Origin: Lawsonibacter sp.
Lineage (GTDB): Bacteria > Bacillota > Clostridia > Oscillospirales > Oscillospiraceae
Length of the DNA stretch: 33,639 nucleotides
NCBI GenBank assembly: GCA_022794495.1
Contig: JAAWEX010000004.1
Location: 1 to 33,639 of the forward strand
Direction of reading: 5' to 3'
The translations under genes were made by a program, and so were the position numbers. Under the pieces are notes generated by a model. The model worked only from the letters and a program-made list of their open reading frames with translations, did no database searches and was not told the DNA's origin. Numbering within the stretch: position 1 is the first letter of the stretch; each line of letters begins with the position of its first letter. Of the stretch, positions 25,666 through 33,639 are shown one piece after another.

Positions 25666-27363
25666 TCACTCCTCCATTTCCCAGGGCATTGTCAGCGTCA
25701 CCCGAGTGCCCGCGCCGGGGGCGCTCTCAATGCTCAGGCCATATTCAGGCCCGTAGAGCAGAGAGACCACCTTCTGTACATTATACAGTCCAATGCGCCG
25801 GACAATCCCGCTGTCCAGCTCCAGGGAAAAGCTCTCCCGAATGGCCTCCAGCCGTTCCCTGGGGATGCCCGCGCCGTTGTCCTGCACGGTAAAGCGCAGA
25901 TCGCCGCCCGCCTGCTCCGCCTCCACCAGAATCTCCAGCGTCTGGCCCTGTACAAAGCCGTGGCGGATGCTGTTTTCAATCACCGGCTGAAGCAAAAGCT
26001 TGGGCACCTGGCACTCCAGCAGCTCGTCCGGGATATTCAGCTGGAAGCGGAGGGCGTTGTTATACCGAATTTTCTGGAGAAGCAGGTAGTCGTTGATATA
26101 CTCCACATCGGTCTCCAGGGCCACCTTGGTGTGGCCGTAGTTGATGCTGTACCGCATCAGGTTGGCGAAGGACTGGAGCATCTCGCAGGCGGTCTCCGGG
26201 TCCTCCCCGATCTGATAACGCACTGTCTCCATCACATTGAAGACAAAGTGGGGATTGAACTGCTCCTCCAGGTGCCGCACCTCCATCCGCCTGCGCCGCT
26301 CCTGAAGCTGGTTGTTGTTCCGCACCAGCTGCTTGAACTGGCTGTAAAGGCCCTGGAACTCCTCTGAGCACTGGGCAGACAGCTCGTAGCCCACGTCGCC
26401 GTGGTCCAGCGCGGCCACCGCCCGGGTCAGCTCTCTGATCTCCCCGGCGTTGCGCCGGGCGAAGGCCTGGGTCAAAATCATGATAATGACAAACAGCAGC
26501 ACACACAGCAGGGAGAAGAGCAGCAGACTGAAGCCCAAGGTTTTCACCTGGATCTCCAGAGAGGTCAAGGTATACACCTGGATGTTTTTTGGGGTGACCG
26601 TCCTGGGGCAGACATAGTGGTAGTTCCCGTCCAGCAGGAAGATACCCTCCCGGTCCACGCGGAGGGAGTACTTGCCCGAGGGCAGCTTGTCTTCCGGGTC
26701 GGCCTCCCGGTCCAGGGTGGTGTAGATGACGTTGTCGTAGGCGTCGGTGATGAGGATATCCTGAGACATCCCCCGCAGGTAGCTGGAAAAGCTGTCGCTG
26801 CGCAGGTTGAAGAAGAGGTAGCCCGCCGCCCCCTCCGCTCCGGGCACCGCCCGGCAGAAGGAGTAGCAGCAGGCCTGGTCGCTGGTGACAGGGGCGGTGC
26901 ATACAAAGCTCAGCATCTGGTCCGGGGCCTTGTCCAGCCGGGATGCGGCGCTGCGGATAAAGGTGGAGCCGGCAAAAATGGTCTGGTTGCGCTGGTTGAA
27001 GCTGGAACAGACAATCTGCCCCTCCCGGTCTGTGAGACAGAAGTAGGGGCGGAAGGTCTGGGCGTTGGCAAAGGCGTACAGCGCGCCGCTGGCGGCGGCC
27101 CGGTCGCCGGCGGTCCCCTCCTCCAGCGCCCGCCGGATGGCGGGCAGTCCGGCCAGGCGCTCCAGCTCCTCCTCACAGGCGGCGTACTGCTCCGCGAGGG
27201 CGCCGGACAGCAGGCGGCTGCTCTCCCGGTTGGCCCGCACCACCACCGAGGAGAAGTTCAGCAAAAAGCCCCCCAGATAGAGCAGCAGGATAATGGCCAG
27301 CAGCAGGAAGATATAGCGTACAAAGGACCTGCGCAGCTGGTCCTGAAATTTCATCCTTGCCAT
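25666..27363 (-). CDS. Sensor histidine kinase (YesM/LytS-type, His_kinase + HATPase)
   Basis: Two TM segments with extracellular domain, HAMP-like region, RHLEEQFNPHFVFNVMETVRYQIGEDPETACEMLQSFANLMRYSINYG; HATPase VIENSIRHGF...DNGAGI. Confidence 0.94.
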   Translation of the reverse strand: MARMKFQDQLRRSFVRYIFLLLAIILLLYLGGFLLNFSSVVVRANRESSRLLSGALAEQYAACEEELERLAGLPAIRRALEEGTAGDRAAASGALYAFANAQTFRPYFCLTDREGQIVCSSFNQRNQTIFAGSTFIRSAASRLDKAPDQMLSFVCTAPVTSDQACCYSFCRAVPGAEGAAGYLFFNLRSDSFSSYLRGMSQDILITDAYDNVIYTTLDREADPEDKLPSGKYSLRVDREGIFLLDGNYHYVCPRTVTPKNIQVYTLTSLEIQVKTLGFSLLLFSLLCVLLFVIIMILTQAFARRNAGEIRELTRAVAALDHGDVGYELSAQCSEEFQGLYSQFKQLVRNNNQLQERRRRMEVRHLEEQFNPHFVFNVMETVRYQIGEDPETACEMLQSFANLMRYSINYGHTKVALETDVEYINDYLLLQKIRYNNALRFQLNIPDELLECQVPKLLLQPVIENSIRHGFVQGQTLEILVEAEQAGGDLRFTVQDNGAGIPRERLEAIRESFSLELDSGIVRRIGLYNVQKVVSLLYGPEYGLSIESAPGAGTRVTLTMPWEMEE

Positions 27364-27431
27364 CCGCCGCTCCTCCCCTCCAAATCGAATGGCAATAGTT
27401 TATCACAGTCCGGGCGGTTTGGCAAACCGGC

Positions 27432-27457
27432 GGGGGCCGCCCTGTCGGACGGCCCCC
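27432..27457 (-). other. Intra-cluster stem-loop between permease and histidine kinase genes
   Basis: GGGGGCCG-CCCTGTCGGA-CGGCCCCC, no T tract. Confidence 0.45.
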
Positions 27458-27478
27458 GGAATGTTTGACGTCCGCGCT

Positions 27479-29137
27479 CTACACACTCACGTCCTTGCCC
27501 CCTGAGACCTTGAAGAAGATCAGCAGGGAGATAATGGAGGTGAGGGTCAGGATGGTGGAGTAAGCGGCGGCGGTGCCAAAGTTGCTGCGGATGACCTCGG
27601 AGTAGATGGCCACCGTCAGGGTCTTCGTGCCGCTGTTGTGGAGGATCACCGAGGAGCTCAGCTCGCTGATGAGGGTGATCCAGCTCATGATGGCTCCGGC
27701 CAGCACGCCGGGCAGCATCATGGGGACGGTGACCTTTAGAAAGGTCTTTACCTGAGAGGCCCCCAGGCTGATGGAGGCCTCCTCGATGCTGGGGCTGATC
27801 TGTCCGATGATGGCTGTGCTGGAGCGGATGGTATAGGGCATCCGGCGGATGGACAGAGAGATAATCATCACCAGGGCCGTCCCCCCCAGGAAGAAGGGGG
27901 CGCCATTGAAGGCGTAAATGAAGGAGATGCCCAGCACCGAGCCGGGGATGATGTAGGGGAACATGGTCAGAACATCCAAAATACCGGTGAGCGCGCTGCG
28001 CTTGCGGACGCTCAGGTAGGAGATGAGGATGCCGCAGACCACCACGATGGCAATGGCCTCCAGGCCGAAGAGGTAGGTGTTTTTGATGGCCATCAGGTTC
28101 CCCTTGGAGAAGATGCTCCGGTAGTTGTCCAGGGTAAACTCCCCGGTGAACAAAGAGCCGTTGATGGTGCCGATAAACGAGGTGACAACCACCGTCAGCT
28201 GGGGCAGGGCAGCCACAAAGGTAACCAGATAAACCGTCAGATAAGCGCATACCTTCCGCCAGCCGGCGGCCTTGTGGGCCTCCATGGGCTTGAGGGCGGT
28301 CATGGAGTAGGTAAACCTCCGGCCCAGGAGCTTCTGAATGAAGAAGAACATCAGGGCGATGATGATGACGATAATGCACATGGTGGCGGCAAAGCCGTCG
28401 TTGGTGCCCACCTCGCCCATAAACTGGGTGTAGATCATCTGGGGGAGGGTGCGGTAGCCCTCGCCCATAATCATGGGGGTGCCGAAGTCAGAGAACACCC
28501 GCATAAACACCAGAAGCATACCCGCCAGCAGCGAGGGCATCACCAGGGGGAACACAATTTTAGTCACCCGCTGAAAGGCGTTGCAGCCCAGGCTCTCCGC
28601 CGCCTCGTTCAGGGAGTTGTCCAGGTTCTTCATGGCCCCTGAGACATACATGTAGATGAGGGGGAAGGACTGAAGGGAGAAGACCAGGATAATTCCGGCA
28701 AAGCCGTAGATGCCCCGGAACTGAATTCCCAGCAGGCTGTTGATGATCCGGGTGAGGAAGCCGTTCCGGCCCAGCAGCTGAATCCAGGCGTAAGCCCCGA
28801 TGAAGGGCGGGGAGAGGTAGGAGATCACAATCAGGATATTGAGAAGCTCCGAGCCCGGAATTTTGATGCTCCGCAGCAGATAGGCCATGGGCACGCCGAT
28901 GAGACAGGACACCAGGGTGGAGATCACCGTCACCTGAAAGCTGTTTATCAGCGCACTCCAGTAGTACTTTTTGCTGAAAAATTTTACAAAATAGCTCAGG
29001 TCCAGGCTCTCCCCGGTAAACAGGCTCTTGACAATCAGCATCCCGATGGGGTAGATGACAAACAGAAGAAAACAAGCCAGCAGAAGCAGGGTGAGCACCG
29101 TCCACAGGTTAAACTTTTTTTCTCCGGCATATCTCAT
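27479..29137 (-). CDS. ABC transporter permease, fused two-domain FbpB/AfuB-type
   Basis: Two BPD_transp_1-type halves (NEAAESLGCNAFQRVTKIVFPLVMPSLLAG and EEASISLGASQVKTFLKVTVPMMLPGVLAG); start trimmed to overlap ATPase gene by 4 bp. Confidence 0.92.
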   Translation of the reverse strand: MRYAGEKKFNLWTVLTLLLLACFLLFVIYPIGMLIVKSLFTGESLDLSYFVKFFSKKYYWSALINSFQVTVISTLVSCLIGVPMAYLLRSIKIPGSELLNILIVISYLSPPFIGAYAWIQLLGRNGFLTRIINSLLGIQFRGIYGFAGIILVFSLQSFPLIYMYVSGAMKNLDNSLNEAAESLGCNAFQRVTKIVFPLVMPSLLAGMLLVFMRVFSDFGTPMIMGEGYRTLPQMIYTQFMGEVGTNDGFAATMCIIVIIIALMFFFIQKLLGRRFTYSMTALKPMEAHKAAGWRKVCAYLTVYLVTFVAALPQLTVVVTSFIGTINGSLFTGEFTLDNYRSIFSKGNLMAIKNTYLFGLEAIAIVVVCGILISYLSVRKRSALTGILDVLTMFPYIIPGSVLGISFIYAFNGAPFFLGGTALVMIISLSIRRMPYTIRSSTAIIGQISPSIEEASISLGASQVKTFLKVTVPMMLPGVLAGAIMSWITLISELSSSVILHNSGTKTLTVAIYSEVIRSNFGTAAAYSTILTLTSIISLLIFFKVSGGKDVSV

Positions 29138-30246
29138 CTCGATTCCTCCCATATAATCAGGGGGGTGCTGCCGTCGGCGGTAAAGACGTTGATTTTCTTC
29201 TCCTTCACCGTGAGCCGCACCTGAGTCCCGTTGGGGATGATCTCCCACAGCTCGTCGGAGTGCTGAATGGCCTCCACCTCCCTGCCGCTGGGCAGCGTGA
29301 GGAAGTAGTGGGTGGCAGTGCCCAGGAACACGCTGTTCTGCACCGTGGCCGGAATGCCCGTCTCCCCCTTGGTGCTCATTATGAATTCCTCTGGCCGGAC
29401 CGCCGCCATCACCTCCTGGCCCTCGGCCGCCTCCCGCTTCAGGAAGGGGATGGCCGTCTCATAGCCGCCCTCCGCCTCAAAGCACAGAGAGGCCTCCGGG
29501 CCGTTCCACTTCACCCTGGCGGTTAGGAAGTTGGACAGGCCGATAAAGTTGGAGACAAACTGGTTTGCCGGCCGCTGATACACTCTGGAGGGGGTGTTGA
29601 TCTGCTGGATAACCCCGTTATTCATCACCGCCAGCCGGTCAGAGACCGCCAGGGCCTCCTCCTGGTCGTGGGTGACGTATACGGTGGTAATGCCAATCTG
29701 CTGCTGAATCCGCCGGATGGCGTTGCGCATCTCCACCCGGAGCTTGGCGTCCAGATTGGACAGCGGCTCGTCCATGAGCAGAACTTGGGGCTCAATGACG
29801 ATTGCACGGGCCAGGGCCACCCGCTGCTGCTGGCCCCCCGAGAGCTTGGCGGGCATTCGGTCCTTCAGATGGTCGATTTTGACCACCTTCAGAATGGCCT
29901 CCACCCTCTCCTGGATTTCCTTTTTGGGCAGCTTCCGGTTCTTCAGGCCAAAGGCCACATTGTCAAAGACCGACATGTGGGGGAACACGGCGTAGTTTTG
30001 AAAGACCATGCCGATATTCCGCTTGCTGGTGGGGATATCGTTAATGACCTGATCGTCAATTTTAAAGACGCCCCCCTCGATGGTGTTAAAGCCGATGATC
30101 ATGCGCAGCAAGGTGGTCTTGCCGCAGCCGGAGGGACCCAGGAGGGTAAAGAACTCTCCCGGCCGGATGCTCAGGTCCAGGCCGTTGATAATCGTGTCAT
30201 TTCCAAACCTTTTTACGGCATTTTCAATGGTAATCGTAGCACTCAC
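29134..30246 (-). CDS. ABC transporter ATP-binding protein (FbpC/AfuC-type with TOBE)
   Basis: LLGPSGCGKTTLLRMI; LSGGQQQRVALARAIVIEPQVLLMDEPLSNLDAKLR. Confidence 0.96.
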   Translation of the reverse strand: MSATITIENAVKRFGNDTIINGLDLSIRPGEFFTLLGPSGCGKTTLLRMIIGFNTIEGGVFKIDDQVINDIPTSKRNIGMVFQNYAVFPHMSVFDNVAFGLKNRKLPKKEIQERVEAILKVVKIDHLKDRMPAKLSGGQQQRVALARAIVIEPQVLLMDEPLSNLDAKLRVEMRNAIRRIQQQIGITTVYVTHDQEEALAVSDRLAVMNNGVIQQINTPSRVYQRPANQFVSNFIGLSNFLTARVKWNGPEASLCFEAEGGYETAIPFLKREAAEGQEVMAAVRPEEFIMSTKGETGIPATVQNSVFLGTATHYFLTLPSGREVEAIQHSDELWEIIPNGTQVRLTVKEKKINVFTADGSTPLIIWEESR

Positions 30247-30289
30247 GCTGTTTCACCCTTCCTCATGTCAATGATGTGCTTTAAGCAAG

Positions 30290-30315
30290 GGGCCTGCGAT
30301 CAACACCGCAGGCCC
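30290..30315 (-). other. Stem-loop between substrate-binding protein and ATPase genes
   Basis: Minus strand GGGCCTGCG-GTGTTGAT-CGCAGGCCC then CTTGCTT. Confidence 0.6.
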
Positions 30316-30332
30316 GCTTCTTTCAAATGTTC

Positions 30333-31418
30333 TCAGCCGGCGTTCTCCAGGCACTCGGTATAGCGTTCCGTGATGGTGCCCTTGTTTGCCGCCACCCAGT
30401 TGCCATCGTAGCTGGTAAGGGGGACGATGTCGGCCCAGGGGGTCAGGCTGTCGTTCAGGGCCGCGTCAGAGCGCAGGGGGCGCACTGTCAGATTCTGGCC
30501 CACATAGCTCTGGCAGGCCTCGCCCAGCATATAGTCCACAAACTTTTTGGCGTTGTCCATATGGGGCGCGCCCTTGATGATGGATACGCACTGGCCGGAC
30601 ATGATGGCCCCCTCCTCGGGGAAGACCACCCGTACATTCACGCCGTCGCGGACATAGGCGGCGGCGGGGTCCTCCCAGGTAAGGCCCACAATGTACTCGC
30701 CCTCAGCCACACCCCGGTAGACCTGGGAGGAGCTGCTCAGGCTGACGCCGTCCAGATTGGCAATGAAGCCCTCCACCCAGTTCCACGCCTCGTCGGACAG
30801 GGGGTCGCCGTTGCCCACGCCGTATAGGCCGGCCACCAGGCACTGGAAGGCGGAGCTGGAGTTCACCGGGTCTCCGGCGGCGATCTTGCCCTTCAGGGCG
30901 GGGTTGAGCAGGTCCTCAAAGCCGTTGATCTCGATGTCGCCCGCCAGGTCGTTGTTGACAATGAACACAGTGGGGTCGCAGAAGGCGGGGGCGGAGACGC
31001 CGGACTTGTTCTTGTAGCTGTCCAGCATTTTGGCGTCCTCGGGAGAGACATAGCTTTCAAAGTACTCCGCATAGTCCTTCAGCATGGACTCGTCGGCGGC
31101 CCAGCAGATGTCGCCCTGGGGGTTGGCCGCCTCGGACTGGACCCGCTTGAGCACCTCGCCGGTGCCGCCGGTAACTACCTCCACATGGATGCCGGTGTCC
31201 GCCTCGAAGTTTTCAATTACCGCATTGTTCAGGCTCTCACTCCGGGCGGTGTAGACCACCAGCGTGTCTCCTCCAGTGGGGGCGGCGGGCTGCTGGCTGC
31301 CGCTGCCAGGGGTCTGGCTGCCCTGATTTCCTTGGTCTCCCTGTTTCCCTCCGCCGCATCCGGCCAGGAGTCCAAATGTTAAAACAAGCGCAACCGCAAG
31401 TGCAAGCTTTCTTTTCAT
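30333..31418 (-). CDS. ABC transporter substrate-binding lipoprotein, FbpA/AfuA-type family
   Basis: MKRKLALAVALVLTFGLLAGCGGG lipobox; DTLVVYTARSESLNNAVIENFEADTGIHVEVVTGGTGEVLKRVQSEAANPQGDICWAAD; RBS AGGAGG upstream of trimmed start. Confidence 0.92.
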   Translation of the reverse strand: MKRKLALAVALVLTFGLLAGCGGGKQGDQGNQGSQTPGSGSQQPAAPTGGDTLVVYTARSESLNNAVIENFEADTGIHVEVVTGGTGEVLKRVQSEAANPQGDICWAADESMLKDYAEYFESYVSPEDAKMLDSYKNKSGVSAPAFCDPTVFIVNNDLAGDIEINGFEDLLNPALKGKIAAGDPVNSSSAFQCLVAGLYGVGNGDPLSDEAWNWVEGFIANLDGVSLSSSSQVYRGVAEGEYIVGLTWEDPAAAYVRDGVNVRVVFPEEGAIMSGQCVSIIKGAPHMDNAKKFVDYMLGEACQSYVGQNLTVRPLRSDAALNDSLTPWADIVPLTSYDGNWVAANKGTITERYTECLENAG

Positions 31419-31580
31419 CGTAAAACCTCCTAAAAAATTATTTTGTATCGCCATGTTTATTGTACAATTTTTTATCCAAAAAAGAAATCCCAAAAAACAC
31501 AACTTTTAGTAGTAAAATAAACAACACCCCGCCCCGGGAGAATTTTGGATTTTTTTGCCGCCGCCCTCCCCAAGTTTTCG

Positions 31581-31594
31581 TGAAAACGCTTGCT
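31581..31594 (+). promoter_or_regulatory. Candidate catabolite-responsive element (cre)
   Basis: TGAAAACGCTTGCT fits TGWAARCGYTWNCW at every position; overlaps -35 box of the promoter below. Confidence 0.55.
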
Positions 31595-31618
31595 ATTTCC
31601 CGCTCAATCCGTTATGAT
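31590..31618 (+). promoter_or_regulatory. Candidate promoter for hypothetical/YgjV gene pair
   Basis: TTGCTA-17 nt-TATGAT. Confidence 0.6.
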
Positions 31619-31651
31619 TTAGAGGAGTAGACAACAAACGGGAGGTGCGCC

Positions 31652-32206
31652 ATGGACAAGGACTATTGGAAAAAAGCCTATCGGGACATGTGGGGGGATT
31701 CCTCTAAAAGAGAGATCGTCTTGGCCCGGTGGATTGAACAGCTGACAGGCCGGCAGGTTGAGATTATCGGCCTGGGGGCTGGGAGCAGCGAATTTATCAG
31801 CGGCAGCGCCGAGGAACACGGGCACGACAAGGGGGACGCGGACCTGCATATCATAGACACCAATCTTTATATCGAGGTCACAGGCCCCCTGACCACCAAG
31901 GTTCCGGCCAGCGACCCCCTATGGTTCCGGCCGGATAAATTCAACAACGCTGTCAAACACGCGCGGCTGAATCACGACACCTTCTTTGCCCACCACTGTC
32001 CCGCAGAAAACCTCTGGCGGGTGATCCACATCGACCAGCCCCTTATCGACCGGCTCTTGTGCCATGAATTTCCCGTAATTCACCCCAGAATCCGCGGGAA
32101 CGTGGAGACCTATGTGGAGGTCCCCGCCGAAGATTCCTGCGTACAGCCGCTGGAATTTCTGGCGTGCTACCTGCTGGAGCATATCCCCCAGCCGGCGGAG
32201 GGATGA
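31652..32206 (+). CDS. Hypothetical protein, possible nuclease-like fold (weak)
   Basis: Clear RBS (GGGAGGTG) and ATG; 184 aa; region KGDADLHIIDTNLYIEVTGPLTTKV and FFAHHCPAENLWRVIHID. Confidence 0.8.
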   Translation: MDKDYWKKAYRDMWGDSSKREIVLARWIEQLTGRQVEIIGLGAGSSEFISGSAEEHGHDKGDADLHIIDTNLYIEVTGPLTTKVPASDPLWFRPDKFNNAVKHARLNHDTFFAHHCPAENLWRVIHIDQPLIDRLLCHEFPVIHPRIRGNVETYVEVPAEDSCVQPLEFLACYLLEHIPQPAEG

Positions 32207-32210
32207 AGCT

Positions 32211-32807
32211 ATGATTGAATTGATCGGGTATCTGGGCTCCGCCCTTGTGGTGCTCTCCATGCTGATGTCCTCCGTGGTCAAGCTGCGGGTCATCAACACC
32301 ATCGGCAGCGGCATTTTCGCGGCCTACGCCCTGATGATCCACTCCTACCCCACCGCTCTGATGAATTTCTGTCTGGTGGGCATCAATATCTGGAACCTAA
32401 TCAAGCTGCGGCAGAAGGACCAGCGCTACGAGCTGGTGGAAGAAGTGCAGGGGAACGGTCTTCTGGACTACTTGCTCAGCTATTACCGGGAGGATATCAA
32501 AAAATATTTTCCCGCCTTTCCAGAGGACGCCGGAATGGACCGGGCCTACATTGTCTGCTGCAGCGGAAATCCCGCCGGCGTTCTGCTGGGGACGGACGGC
32601 GGCCCCGGAATATTGAGGGTGAGCTTGGATTACTCCACCCCCACCTACCGGGACTGCTCAATCGGGGCCTACCTGTACGCTAAGCTCCCCTCCAGAGGAA
32701 TCCACACCCTGGTTTTCACCGGGGACGGCTCCCAGGAGCACACCGCTTACTTGACAAAAATGGGCTTTGCAAAAGAGAATGGCGTTTACATTAAGCATCT
32801 GGACTGA
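32211..32807 (+). CDS. YgjV-like membrane domain fused to a GNAT-like C-terminal domain
   Basis: IELIGYLGSALVVLSMLMSSVVKLRVINTIGSGIFAAYALMIHSYPTALMNFCLVGINIWNL then ILRVSLDYSTPTYRDCSIGAYLYAKLPSRGIHTLVF...AYLTKMGFAKENGVYIKHL; start at 32211 with GGAGGGATGAAGCT upstream. Confidence 0.8.
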   Translation: MIELIGYLGSALVVLSMLMSSVVKLRVINTIGSGIFAAYALMIHSYPTALMNFCLVGINIWNLIKLRQKDQRYELVEEVQGNGLLDYLLSYYREDIKKYFPAFPEDAGMDRAYIVCCSGNPAGVLLGTDGGPGILRVSLDYSTPTYRDCSIGAYLYAKLPSRGIHTLVFTGDGSQEHTAYLTKMGFAKENGVYIKHLD

Positions 32808-32828
32808 CGCCTGTCATATTGGGGAAAC

Positions 32829-32861
32829 GAAAAGCCCGGAGCGCAGGCTCCGGGCTTTTAA
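32829..32861. terminator. Terminator between convergent YgjV-like gene and groEL
   Basis: GAAAAGCCCGGAGC-GCAG-GCTCCGGGCTTTTA. Confidence 0.85.
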
Positions 32862-32870
32862 TGTTATGGC

Positions 32871-33639
32871 TTAGTACATGCCGCCCATGTCGGGGGCGGG
32901 AGCGGGGGGAGCGGGGGGCTGGGGCTTGTCGGCCACCAGGGACTCGGTGGTCAGCAGGATGGAGGCGATGGAGGCGGCGTTCTCCAGGGCGGAGCGGGTG
33001 ACCTTGGTGGGGTCCACGATGCCGGCGGGGATCATGTCCACATAGGTCTCGTGGTAGGCGTCGAAGCCGTAGCCGGTCTTGCCGGCGGTCTTCACCTTCT
33101 CCAGCACCACAGAGCCGTCGATGCCGGCGTTGGCGGCAATCTGGCGCATGGGCTCGGTAAGGGCCTTGACGATGATGTTGATGCCGGTGCGCTCGTCGCC
33201 CTCGGTCTCGGCCAGCAGCTTCTCCACGGCGGCCACGGCGTTCACATAGGCGGTGCCGCCGCCGGCCACAATGCCCTCTTCCACGGCGGCCCGGGTGGCG
33301 TTCAGGGCGTCCTCAATGCGCAGCTTCTTCTCCTTCATCTCCACCTCGGTGGCGGCGCCCACCTTGACCACAGCCACGCCGCCGGCCAGCTTGGCCAGCC
33401 GCTCCTGGAGCTTCTCACGGTCATAGTCAGAGGTAGTGACCTCGATCTGACTCTTGATCTGGCCGATGCGGGCCTTAATTTCCTCAGAGGAGCCGGCGCC
33501 GTTGACGATGGTGGTGTTCTCCTTGGTGATCTTCACCTGACGGGCGGAACCCAGCATATCCATCTGGGCCTCCTTCAGCTCCAGGCCCACGTCGGCGGAG
33601 ATGACCTGGCCGCCGGTGAGGATGGCGATATCCTGGAGC
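32871..33639 (-). CDS. groEL: Chaperonin GroEL, C-terminal part (gene runs off right edge)
   Basis: [49 protein letters not shown]...[15 protein letters not shown]...[38 protein letters not shown]; frame stays open from 33590 to the window end. Confidence 0.98.
   Translation of the reverse strand, partial: LQDIAILTGGQVISADVGLELKEAQMDMLGSARQVKITKENTTIVNGAGSSEEIKARIGQIKSQIEVTTSDYDREKLQERLAKLAGGVAVVKVGAATEVEMKEKKLRIEDALNATRAAVEEGIVAGGGTAYVNAVAAVEKLLAETEGDERTGINIIVKALTEPMRQIAANAGIDGSVVLEKVKTAGKTGYGFDAYHETYVDMIPAGIVDPTKVTRSALENAASIASILLTTESLVADKPQPPAPPAPAPDMGGMY

Noticed and set aside
27479-31418. Ferric iron uptake system taken at face value
   Set aside because: The SBP lacks a YY pair and the neighbouring YesMN-like system and deoC point elsewhere; kept only as a family-level name
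32871-32930. GroEL C-terminal [15 protein letters not shown] tail as unusual
   Set aside because: GroEL tails vary widely and Pro/Ala-rich versions ending in GGMY-like residues are not remarkable in this lineage as far as I know

Overview
High-GC window that looks like a chromosome segment from an anaerobic, Oscillospiraceae-like Firmicute (taxonomic call is inference from protein flavour). Most of it is ordinary metabolism and transport: 5'-cut HpcH/HpaI aldolase + TRAP transporter, a voltage-sensor K+ channel with tandem RCK_C domains, a paired chromate transporter, YchF, an aminotransferase/NhaC x2/TauE/GntR operon, aspartate kinase/homoserine dehydrogenase/ACT protein, a class A PBP, a DUF1292 protein, a PrsA/SurA-like foldase, a BspA-type LRR protein, DeoC, a two-component system next to an Fbp/Afu-type ABC transporter, a hypothetical gene + YgjV/GNAT-like fusion, and the 3' end of groEL. 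No tRNA, rRNA, CRISPR array, transposase or prophage was recognised. I see no unmistakable novel defence or mobile system. The most checkable observations are: (1) a near-consensus promoter with a perfect GntR-type palindrome at the predicted start site of the aminotransferase/NhaC/TauE/GntR operon; (2) an 'iron-type' ABC transporter lacking a YY motif, next to a YesMN-like two-component system and deoC, suggesting sugar-phosphate rather than iron uptake; (3) an N-terminally truncated P-loop ATPase-family remnant; (4) a Kv-like channel with two RCK_C domains and no visible Rossmann RCK_N; (5) a dispersed TGTAGGGGCGG palindromic repeat family; (6) three promoters sharing the 10-mer CCTCTTGCAT. 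All promoter, operator and family calls are by eye and memory; no search was run.
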